A stretch of 64,000 nucleotides of DNA from Chlorokybus atmophyticus (Eukaryota; Streptophyta; Chlorokybophyceae; Chlorokybales; Chlorokybaceae): positions 1,293,043 to 1,357,042 of the forward strand of contig RHPI01003156.1 in the NCBI GenBank assembly GCA_009103225.1, read 5' to 3'. The notes below the pieces were generated by a model. It saw only the letters and a list, made by a program, of their open reading frames with translations. It searched no databases and was not told the DNA's origin. The position numbers and the translations under genes are program-made. Below, piece after piece: positions 47,559 to 58,068 of the stretch (its first letter is position 1; each line of letters starts with the position of its first letter).

Positions 47559-49394
47559 ATGGCGGCGGCGGCGGCGGCGGCGGGGAAGGGTAAGAAGGCG
47601 GCGGGGGCGATGGTCGGCGTCAAGCGAAAGCCTGAAGGAGGAGGAGAAGGACGAGGAAAAGGGGGAGGAGGAGGAGGAGAAGGAGGAAAGGATTTGCAGA
47701 ACAAGCAGTTCCGCCCAGCTGCTGCTGCAGGTGGTGAAGGCGGGAAGACGCAGCCGAAGCAGCACGATGGCAAGCCTCAGGAAAAGGACGCAACTGAGTC
47801 GAGGCAGGATCAGAAGGTGACGTACACACGCACGCGCACGCACACACTCCCACCCAACTCACTCAGTCACTCTCTCATTCTCTTACTCACGTACTCGGTC
47901 TGTCACTCTCGCTCTCGCTCGCTCGCTCGCTCGTGCGCTTGCTCTCGTCTTGTTACAGTCATTGCATGCAAGTCTGCTGTCTTGTTACTGCTTAACGCGT
48001 ACAGTGCATGCAGTCGTCTTGAAAGCTATCCCTGTCAGTGGTGCAAACACACATCGTGTCTCACTTTCCTGCTGAAACACATTCAGTAAGCGTTAACAAC
48101 AGAAAATGTGAAAAGGGTACGAGCTTTGCAATCAATCGCTGTACAGCTTTGGTCAAGGCATGCACGTGAACAATGTCATACACATGTTCTCTGTGCGTCA
48201 GCTGTGTCTGATCAAGTCATCATCACAGGCCGCAAAGGTCGCGCGGAAGGCGAAGCGCAAGCCCAACTTTGAGCTGATTCACGTGAGTCGTCACACCCTG
48301 CTGTTGATTCGTGTTGTTGACTGTGTTGTGTTACAAAACGCAACATATTGAATGCTCTGTCACTTGTCGTGTGCGCAGGATGCCTCGCAGCTTTGGGAGA
48401 AAGTGCGAAGTGAGAAGACGCCCGCAGCAGAACGCACTGCGTGAGTACACAGTCTTTGCAACACGCACCATCTTTTGTTATCGCCTAGTTGTGTTGTCAT
48501 CGCATGCGTGCAGTAGATGACGACAACCACCATTATTGTGTGTGCTTGCAGCTTGGTTGGGCAGCTGTTGCAGAAGCTCAAAGGCAAGCTGTCTGAGCTG
48601 GCTGTGTCCCACACAGCTTCAAGAGTTGTGCAGGTACAGACTATACCTTCATCGTAATCAACCATTTCATACTGAGTTACACAGGCATGAACAGGCTGTG
48701 TGCTGAGGTTTTGTGTACATGTTACCATAGCTTGTTACGTTGTGTTCGGTAAATCTCATCCCTTAAATGTCTTGTTATTCTTGCGCACGCTTGATCAGCT
48801 TCCCTTACAGACTTGTCTCAAGCACGGCACGCCCGAGGCGAGGGCGACGATCTACGCGGAGCTTCAGCCTCACGCGGTGGTGCTGTCCAAGAATGTGTAC
48901 GCGCACTTTCTGGTTGGGAAGCTGCTCGATTACGGCACCAAAGAGCAGCAGCAGCAGCTACGGAAACTGTTTAACGGCCATGTTGTGGCGCTGATGCGCC
49001 ATCCCACAGCCTCAGCAGGTACGCGCGTATGTGCGCATGGTGCGTATGTGTATGAAGCATACATACACATATACACGCCTATACACACGTATGTGCGTCG
49101 CATACCTGTGCACACGCATGCAACACATACACGTGTGTTTGCATGTCTTGCATACACATGCACATATATGCGATGCATATGTATGCACAATGTTGGTTGG
49201 TTGGTTGGTTGATAGATAGTCATCCTGCGCAGTTGTTGAGCAGGTGTATCAGGCATCAAGCGCGAAGGACAAGCAGCTGATGGCCGCAGAGTTCTATTCA
49301 GAGGAGTACCGGCTGTTCAAAGGCAGCGACGCTGTCGGCTCCGGCAGGTTTGGCATGCTAGTCATCTCTGTTACAATGCAGCTGCCTCACACAC

Positions 49395-49471
<77 letters not shown>

Positions 49472-51483
49472 CAATAACAACAACAGGCTAAAAGACATAC
49501 TCGAGCGCGCGCAAACGGGCCAGAAGAATGCCGTGCTGGAACATGTGGCACACGCGGTGCAGCCCATACTTGAGAAGGGAATCATCGATCACTCGCTACT
49601 CCATCACGTCCTCATGGAATACCTCCCCGTGGCCACACAAGTGCGCAGATGTTGTGTATGCATCAACCGCGTTGTGTACTTACCCAACTATTTCTAATTA
49701 GTTTGCTGTCTGCTCTTCAGGGTAGTGTGGAGGACATAGTCAACGTGTTGGCGGGTCCTCTGCTCATGCGCATGGTGCACACGAAGGACGGGGCGAGGGT
49801 CGGCCTCGCTGTCATCAACTCCAGCACTGCGAAGCATCGCAAGAAGATTGTTAAGGGGATGAAGGGACTCGTGGCACGCATGTGCCGCGACGAACACGGC
49901 CACCTTATCGTGATGCGCCTGCTTGACGTGATGGATGACACCACGCTGCTGAACAAGGTGGGCTTGTTCCTGTTGGGAAGCTTGGTGTTTGACTAGCATA
50001 CATTAGCCATGTGCGTATGCATGCGCGCGCATGCGTGTGCGTGTGTAACACGTGTTTGTTGGTTCTGATATTGCAGCGTGTACGCATGTGTTGTGTGCAC
50101 GCACATAATGACGTGTGCACACAACACCCCCGCAGCCCCACATGCATTCACCCCTACACGCATGCACTCGTGCTTACACAACTTTCTCCTGCAGGTACTG
50201 GTGTCTGAGATCCTGAAAGAGCTGCGCGACATTGTGCACGACAAGCGCGCTCGTTTGGTTGTGCTGAGGCTGCTGGCTCCCGCGTGCACGCGCTACTTCT
50301 CGCCCAACATTCAGGAGTTGCTCCAGCGACAGGTCGCACCCATCGTCAACCCGAAAGTCAACAACGCTGCCGTAGCCGAAGGCGACAGCGATGACGATGA
50401 TGAACAACAACAACAAGAACAACACCAGAGTGTTAGCAAGAAAGACCCTGAAGTGAGAAGAGTTGAACTGTTGTCGGAGCTCGCGCAACCGCTCTCGGAC
50501 TTGTGCGCGGATCAAGCGGGTGATATGCTTCGGTCGCCCACGGCAGGAGATGTGTTGTATGAAGTCATGGCCGGGTCGGCGCGAGCAAGCACGGATGCCG
50601 TGACAGCAGTGCAGCAGGCTGTTGCCGACGCAGCTGCTGAAGAACCCGGTTAGTGCTTGGTGTGTGCACTGCATCATCCATGCACCCGTGCAGTCAGCGA
50701 GTATGTACACATGTTGCATACAACCAATGTGCACGCACGCTTTGTCTGTGCGTGCTTAGGCGCGTATGTGCACACCTGCATGTGTGTACGCATTGGCTAT
50801 GTACACACGCGTACGTGCCTTCATCATGTACACAGGTCGGCATGTACACGCACAAGCACGCGCATACACCCACATACACGTACGCACACATGAGTACAAG
50901 TATATACTCTCTTTCACTGGCGCTCACTTACTGCTTGTCTTGCGTGCATGGTACAGGTACCAGCGATGCAGCTGCTGCGGAGGAATGCGCGATGGAGCAC
51001 TTTTACGGCAGCCGTCTCCTTCGTCGCCTCGTGCTTGCGCCTCGTCCGGCCCACACCGACTGCGAGCCCTTTGCGGCCGTGCTGTGGCGGCGCGCTTTTC
51101 AAGGCCGATGCGAGCGGTGGGCCAAAGGCCACAGCGCCAAGGTCGTGGCCGCCGTGTACACATATCCACACGACGCACAAGTGACCAAAGCAGCGGAAGC
51201 CGAACTCAGGCCACTGTTCGAGTCGGGACAAGTTGATGAGTCTTTGTTCAAGAAAATCGTGCCGGCGGAGCAGCTTGAGAAGCATACCAAGTCACAGGCT
51301 GAGCAGGTCACCAAGCAGCCAAAATCAGCAGAGCAGTTGGCAGTGAATGATGCGGATGAAGCTGCATTGGATGTTGACTCCACCCCGTTGCGCACGCCAG
51401 CCAAGAGGCGTGTCAAAGCTGCCAGTGCGGTGCCCACGCCGGCCAGCACAAGGCCCAAGCGAGCGTGCACAGTCAAGAAGTAG
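47559..51483 (+). CDS. PUM3: PUM3/Puf6-type Pumilio-repeat protein
   Basis: A nucleolar RNA-binding protein of the PUM3 (animal), Puf6 (yeast), APUM24 (plant) group that acts in rRNA processing and large-subunit assembly. The model is join(47559-47816, 48229-48282, 48379-48440, 48552-48633, 48811-49018, 49233-49347, 49487-49640, 49721-49957, 50195-50648, 50957-51483), 716 residues, with all phases consistent. A low-complexity Ala/Gly/Lys N-terminus is followed by LWEKVRSEKT and atypical Pumilio repeats (VSHTASRVVQTCLKHGTPEA, LSKNVYAHFLVGKLLDYGTK). The CPL region (LAGPLLMRMVHTKDGARVGL, CRDEHGHLIVMRLLDVMDDT, LKELRDIVHDKRARLVVL) comes next. Then an acidic insert (DSDDDDE) and a Lys-rich tail with TPAKRRVKAA. 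Introns 5, 8 and 9 carry alternating purine-pyrimidine tracts; intron 6 carries a long CA repeat. Confidence 0.93.
49397..49467. repeat. Long CA microsatellite
   Basis: About 71 bp of uninterrupted CA repeat, near the 3' end of intron 6 of PUM3, ending about 20 bp before the acceptor. Confidence 0.95.
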
Positions 51484-52556
51484 TGGCATTCGTGCCTGTG
51501 CAGTTGACCCTGCTGATGCTGCGTTGGTCTTGTGATGGGTAACGTGATGTTGCCAAGACCCAGTTAAATGAGAGGCGGTTGCCTGTTGCATCTGGCGTGA
51601 GCAGACGTGCCACGTGCACTGTCATATATGAACTGCTACTACTGCTATGCCAAAGCATGCAGCGTGGCTCTTCAGAGTACAAAGCACTGCGCACTGCCAC
51701 TGTGGTCAATGCTACATGCTGGGCAGTAGTCAGACCATGTCTGACAACCCGGTGGGGGTGTTAATTGGATTGAAGTGTTAGTCAGTGAGGGCTTTCAGTC
51801 CAAGACCTTTTTGTTGTATGGGAGGAGCCACCTTGTGAATCATTGTCGCTGTGCGATAGCATTGGCGGATAGTGAGTGCGTTTGCCACCCGATCACCACT
51901 TGAGGGCCGATATCCATAGCAATGAACGCGCACATAATGTGAGGCAACAACAAGGCTGCATTATGTGAGTGGACACATGAGTGCGAGCTTATGGTGGACG
52001 CGCTGCATCTGCTTGATCTGCTAGCATGCGCTATACTCCATGTAATTATGTACATACAATGCGCGTGGCATATGTAGGCCGCAGCAAAACACTTGTACAC
52101 ACAATCTATCATAGTATTTACACTTCCACAGGCGTGTCATACCATGATGGAGGTGCCATCAATTGTTGCGTCAAGTTGCTTGGAATGACAAGAGACATGC
52201 TGCCTGTGCCCTCAGCCTGACAGCGGTGCTGCGCCAATTAGCCCCTTTCCTTACTTACTACAGCCCCTGCCTCTGCCTGCTGCTTACATAATAGCTGGGA
52301 TTGTACTCTAGTGGTCTTGTCAACAGTCCCCTTTCACTTAGTGCCCCCCTTTGGTGAGTGTGAGCATTGCTGATACCATTGTTTTGGTATTGTATACTAC
52401 AATGGTACCTATTACTGCGGTATGACCACTCAGCACGACCGGTGCCATGCACAACAAAACTGTGTCTGGAGAACACCCCCATTAACACAGCAGGCTGGCA
52501 AACAAACAATAAGTGACAGAGTTAATAGCGGAGACAGGTTCATAAGTACATGATGA
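51484..52556. other. Convergent 3' region between PUM3 and SmD3
   Basis: It holds the two 3' UTRs. No further gene, RNA or mobile element was recognised. Confidence 0.5.
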
Positions 52557-53756
52557 TCACCGTGGAGGACCACCCCTGCCCCTGCCCCTGCCTCCGTCAC
52601 CACGCCCTCCCGCACCCGGTGGCTGCGCAACAATGCAGTTCAATCAGCAGTAATCCGCATTGCATCAACAAAGTACGACACGGCATCCCCATTCATAACA
52701 ATCAACTAATCACACTAGCACCGGAGCCCATCCATAATTGAGCACGAGACAGCGCAAGATGCACGCGGCAGATTGGCAACGTATGCAGTGAGCATTTACC
52801 CGTGGACCTCCCCGGCCTCGACCAGAACCACTGCGTCCCTGTGTGTGTGTGCGTGCAATGTTAATCAGTGCATAACAGGTACCAACTTCTTGAAATCAGT
52901 GCATATGTTCAACGCTTTACGATGCACAGCTTGTACCGAGTGACAGCATCAAAGCAAGGACACCAAACTATACAGTACCTTTGCCTTGGCTTCAATGCGC
53001 TTGAACATGGGGGCGTTCTTGAGCATGTCCGGGATGATCAAAAACCTGCATGCGACAATGTCAAACAAATACGGATGCATACTCTGCATAAGTATAGCTA
53101 AATGTATCTCACACTGATCACCTCACAGCACAACCAAACAGGTTTGTAAGGTGCACTTGATGTGCCTGGTGAGCAAGCTATTGCCATAAACATACGTGCC
53201 ATGCGGATGGCTCAAGCCTTACGAACACAATGCAACTAGCGTTCCCTAAGTCCTTGAATCAAGCGCACGAGTGGCAGCAGTGTATTCTGGTTGGGAACGG
53301 CAAAGGGGCATGCTCGCTGGGAGTAATACCTGACTTGGCTGCCGCGGATGAATGCATGCTCCAAATGGGTGACCTTCCCATCCTGCCAGCAGCACGCAAT
53401 AGAACAACTATTCAAGTATGTGCAAGAGTTTGAACGACGATATACTAGACAATGGGCACCGCTTATACACCATACTGTAGCATGCACAGTAATGAGTGCA
53501 ATGCATGGCTTGCCTAGTGCGAACCAACTTGTTGGTGAGAGCTATCGCTGCATCATCAACAGGCATGCATGCATGCATACTGATCGCTTCACACCTTGCC
53601 AGTGGCTGTGATGCCTGTGAGCTGAGCGTTCCAGTTGTCTTCCGCCTCAACAAGCTGCCCGCGGTACGTCTCGCCGCTCTTCAGCTCCACGGTGACAACG
53701 TGCCCCTCCGCCTCGTGCAATAGCTTCACGGGTATCCCCAGCCCCTTGCCAGCCAT
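52557..53756 (-). CDS. SNRPD3: Small nuclear ribonucleoprotein SmD3
   Basis: A core spliceosomal Sm-ring subunit. Exons on the minus strand: 53756-53595, 53382-53330, 53045-52979, 52838-52800 and 52622-52557, giving 128 residues with all phases consistent. Sm1 contains [19 protein letters not shown], then [19 protein letters not shown]. Sm2 contains [15 protein letters not shown], then [16 protein letters not shown]. The tail is RG-rich ([13 protein letters not shown], then [14 protein letters not shown]), the usual arginine-methylation region. The length equals that of other SmD3 proteins. The ATG at 53756 fits the conserved start just before the Sm1 motif. Confidence 0.96.
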
Positions 53757-54268
53757 GCTGGCCGCCGACAAGCCTCCCCCCAAACTACCTCACCGCCGCC
53801 CACGCCTGCTCACCCACCCCAGCCAACAAACCCTAACCCTAATCGGCCAACCGCCACTGGAGGCCACTCAAACGCCACTCAAAAACACATCAAAAACACA
53901 ACCACTCGCACAACCTGACCTTGATTTTGACACAGAACACTCACACCACCAACACCAACACCAACACCAACACCAACGCCAACGCCGACGCCAATGACAA
54001 CCGCGCCGCCGCCGCCGCCGCCGCCGCTCAGGCAGCAAGCAAACCCTAATCACTTGTCCATGTTGGTTGACATGGGCCGTACTGTTATTGAGCATAGCAG
54101 CTGTATTCGATATCGACTGCGAGCGGATATCAGCGACGTCAGCACGTGATGTGAACTTAATTTTCCGCTATCCAATTGCGCAGGCAGGCAGTTAGGCGGC
54201 GGCGGGTGTCCGGCGGCTTGTCGTTGGTGGAGTCTTCTTCGTTGTTGCTGTCATAGCCATCACGCGAC
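53757..54268. promoter_or_regulatory. Divergent promoter of SmD3 and the STI1-like gene with telo-box-like motifs
   Basis: About 512 bp between start codons. It contains aaaccctaaccctaa (53828-53842) and aaaccctaat (about 54040). AAACCCTAA is the telo box found in promoters of translation and RNA-processing genes in land plants. CACCAA-type repeats (53944-53985) and a GCC run (about 54002-54027) also lie here. Promoter function is inferred. Confidence 0.45.
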
Positions 54269-55644
54269 ATGGTGGCTTTCAAAGAAGAAGATGAAGGTGA
54301 GTTGGTGTGGTATGTCTGTTGGCTGGTTACTGGCAACGTTGTCCACCTGCTAGGTGGTTGCTCTGTTTGTCTATCATTGGATCAATGCACTTGAGATGTT
54401 AGCTTGTCATCAATATGCAACACAAATATTTGAGTGTTGGTCTCATGTTGAACTACTACTTCAGATGACATGCCGCCGCCGCTTGAGGACATGTCAGAAC
54501 ACATGATAATTTCCGAGCGAAGTTGGGCGCAAACCCAAACGCAAGCCACCACAACAGCAGCAGGTAATCAGCCTACATGCCAACTTGCGTATATGTGTGC
54601 GTGCATGTTTTGGGTATGCGTTGCCATATGCGTGTGTGCATGCGTGCGTGCGCGTGGGTGAGTATAGGGTTGTGAAGAGGGCGCGTGTGTGTGCGTGTGT
54701 GTTGGTGTGTTGCCATCTGATGTGTTGCGTTTGCGAGCGTGTGCACGCGCACTTGCGTGTGCACGCATTAAGTGTGCATGTGCGCGCATGTATAAAGCGA
54801 TGTGAAGAAGGATCGTGTATGGTAGTATGTACGTGCATGCAAACTCGCAGTGAGGTATGACTATGACTCTTTGCGTGGCAGCTACGGGTATCAGTGGCGC
54901 GGATACATCATCAGAGAAGCCGGCACCATCAAGAAGCAATGGTTCTGCCATCAAGCGAGGGTTCTTTGATAATCCCAAACCAGCAAAGGCGAAGCTGAAA
55001 CCTCAGCTGAAGGAAGACAAGGGGAATGAAGTCCCTTTCATCAAGGCTATGAGGGGTGCAGGGACCAACTCTGCAAAACAAATCCCTGGTGAGTACTGGC
55101 AACACTGCGATGCATTGTACTTTTAATAAAGGTTACTTGCGCGTATGCCTGAAGTGTCCTGCTCATAAATGCAGACTTCATGAGGGTGGACCAGCAAGCG
55201 AACCCAGTGGAGAAGCTGAAGAAACAGATGATAGGTATAAGAGTTGGGTTCTTGCAATGACCTTCCTTCTTGACGCCAATGGTCCCAGAGCCAAACACAC
55301 ACATGTGCGCACACGCACATGATGTAAACGCGCACACATACACACATTCTCGCTCATGTGCACTGACACTGAGCCGAGTGCATTCTACTTTTCCCCCTCG
55401 CTTACTTCCCTTTCTATCAGATGCGTTGGCTCCTACCCCCGCCGTGATGTCCCGCGTGCTGTCCGACCCGGCCCTCCTCTCCGGTTTCGACGACCCCGAG
55501 GTGATGTCGGCCGTGGCGGAGATATCGCGCGACCCGACGGCCATGACCACGAAATACAGAAACAACACCAAAGTGGCCGCGTTCTACCGACAGGTGGCGG
55601 GGATGGTGGCGGGGAGACTGGAGGAGATGGGCGGGGGAGGGTAG
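54269..55644 (+). CDS. STI1-like domain protein, otherwise uncharacterised
   Basis: The model is join(54269-54296, 54465-54563, 54882-55088, 55175-55234, 55421-55644), 205 residues, with all phases consistent. The acidic N-terminus (KEEDE, then DDMPPPLEDMSEH) is followed by a basic segment with IKRGFFDNPKPAKAKLKPQ. The C-terminal 70 residues (MSRVLSDPALLSGFDDPEVM, SAVAEISRDPTAMTTKY, NNTKVAAFYRQVAG) resemble the STI1/DP2 helical module of Hop and Hip co-chaperones, with its DP repeats and the NNxKV segment. This suggests a role near Hsp70/Hsp90 or protein quality control, as inference only. Intron 2 carries alternating purine-pyrimidine DNA. A decayed copy of the last exon lies near 56640. Confidence 0.75.
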
Positions 55645-58068
55645 GAGGGAGGTGGGGAATTGGGATAAAAGATTGGCTATTGGTCGTGCATGCGCAGTGT
55701 GTGATCTTGTGTGGATATGGTGTGCATTGCGCGCATCGGTGATACGCACAGTGTGTGCCAAGGCTGTGGAGGAGAGCTACTGTCACTTTCATTGGCATGA
55801 TACAGTTGGGACATACAGCATGCATGACATGTTGTGCCAGACACGCACAGTGCCAGAACATTATCCTCCGAAAACCATGCCAAACTAGTAAGGTGTATAC
55901 GCCAAGATTTTGCCGGCGAATGCTCCTTGGTTGTGTGCATGGTGCTCATGCGTATGCACAAACATTCATAAGGCGCAACATTAGCTGTTGCTGTTGTTGC
56001 TGCTGTTGTCATTGCGAACTCAGTGTACTCTGTGCAGGGAACCAGTGTGCACAGATAAGCTCGGAGCAGGTTGTGAACAGCAGTGGTCGCGCCGTGCACA
56101 CTGTGAAGATCAGGAGCATGCGGGTGGTGTGTATGCGAGTATGGCAGTGCACACAACAGCATGACATTGACCCTCCTGTCAGGCGGTATGAACCATGTGT
56201 AACACAAACATCTCTAATAAGTTCCACCACCACGCTGCGGACCACCAGCCTCCTGTACATGCTAGGCACTACTAGCATGCACTCCGTTTTTGCTCCCCAT
56301 AACTATCTAAGTACATCCAATTTACCAACGTGCTTGTTCTGTTACTCAATCAATCCCCAAATCCACCAGCGCATGTTGTCAGATTACCAGTGTCGATTGA
56401 TGTACGCTTGTGGCTGTGAGTTGCTTTCTCATTGCGGTCTTGCCATTGCATATGCATACTGCTGCCCTACTGAAACAAAAGACTTCTGCATGCGTACTTG
56501 TAGTCTACATATAGCAATGCATGGAAGAGCTTGCAGCGCCCGCGCAAACGGGGAGGGGGGGGTAGCCATCACAGGTACTGAACACTGAACAAAGGTCTGC
56601 AAGGCAAGGTGAAATGATAACTCTTGGGTAAAAGAGTGGTGGCGGGGCGTGTTGCTGGAAGACTTGAAGACATGATCTCGTGATATAGACCTTCTGCACG
56701 TGCAGTTTAGTGGGTGAGTAATATGTTCAACAAGCGTGCTGTATGAAGTATTGCACTTTATTGCTTACAACAGCAGCCCAGTGCCTGTTGTGAGCAACCG
56801 ATTGTTAGTCGTGCATGCACGGTGTGTGTTGATAAGACTGCATGGTGTGTGCAAACACCGTGGACAGGAGAACTATCATCCTTGTCACGTTCAACAGCAT
56901 GGTGCAGTTGGGGTGTAGATATAGAGAATGGCATGATACATGTTGCCAGGCATTAACAACTTGCACAGAAGCTAGCGTCTGCTGAGCAATCTATGTAGCC
57001 TATGCCCATCTTGAATGAAGAGGAATTGAATCACAGTGAGCAGCATGCTAGCATGCTACCATACTGGTTGTGCATGAGTGGCACAACTTATTAAATGAAT
57101 GCGAGGAGGGGGCCACCCTTACCGTGTCTGTGCAGATTGCACATTGTGCTTGTGTGTTGCCAGCAACACGTCCATGTGCCTCTGCATGCAATCTCTGCAT
57201 ACCATTCGCTATGCAAGTGACAAAGTTCTGATAACCACGTCCAAACACAGATTTGCATGTCAGCCGTTGATCAACAGGATACAACCGACACTACACAACA
57301 CTGTCCGCTGTCTATGACTCCAAGCACACACATGTGTTGAATTTTGGTTCTTGAACACAAGCGCGGTGAGGGCAGGTGAGTCTGCAAGCTTACACTGCTG
57401 CTGCGTCAGAAGGAGGAACTGTGGCCTTACTTTAACGGTTTTTCATACAAACTGAGTGTACGCAACTCACACTAAGACGAAGGCATGCATGGTCGAAGGC
57501 ATAGGGTATAGAGCAAAAAGGCACTCAGCACACAGCATGCATATTGCCAAGCGCGTGTACGATTGGCAGCAGGTAGCTCTTGAGGACACTGCTCGTGTTC
57601 AGCCTACTGTGTGATGTAGAGTGTCGTGGGGTTTTTGAATACCTAAACTCACAACAGCCAGTTGGCACCCGTGTGATTTATTCATTCATTTAGCCACCAA
57701 CAGCCTCATGTGCTGCAAGCTGCTGCTGGTCTCTCCCTGCTCTACACTGCTACTAGCAACTGGCTACCACATACACAAGTCTCTCAGCTATGGCATGTTG
57801 TTGATGCTAACAACGGTACTGCTCAAACCGCACACCAACGAAATACAAGCCTCAACGTGGCTTAGCTTGAAGAAAGGGAAAGGCGAGCCAGCAGCCATGC
57901 AGGATTGTTCGGGTCGCCTGGTGCCCGCATGGCTGGCAAGCTATACGCCATCGTCGTCGTCGTCGTTGTCGTCATCAGCGTGGTCGCTGGCAGCCACGCT
58001 GACAACAACAACAACCACGGCACCCCTCGTCCGCCACCGCCGCTTGTCAAGCTGTGTGGCGCAGCAAC
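55645..58068. other. Intergenic region containing a partial duplication of the STI1-like locus
   Basis: Blocks downstream of the STI1-like stop (about 55672-55870) and around 56799-56965 share gtcgtgcatgc, gtgtgtg, ggcatgatac and catgttgt/catgttgcc words in order. Together with the exon relic at 56636-56680, this marks a tandem duplication of about 1 kb. From 57000 to 57900 no gene is seen. The last 150 bp before 58069 are GC-rich leader DNA of the WDR6 gene. Confidence 0.5.
56625..56682 (+). pseudogene. Relic of the last exon of the STI1-like gene
   Basis: The frame reads GKRVVAGRVAGRLEDMIS-stop. The parent ends QVAGMVAGRLEEMGGGG. The preceding bases carry stops in this frame, so only the final part of the exon survives. 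Confidence 0.6.

Noticed and set aside
47477-47843. Minus-strand Ser/Pro-rich frames opposite PUM3 exon 1
   Set aside because: Antisense shadows of the GGC/GGA-rich first exon of PUM3.
53828-53842. Interstitial telomere
   Set aside because: Only two repeat units are present; a promoter telo-box is the simpler reading.
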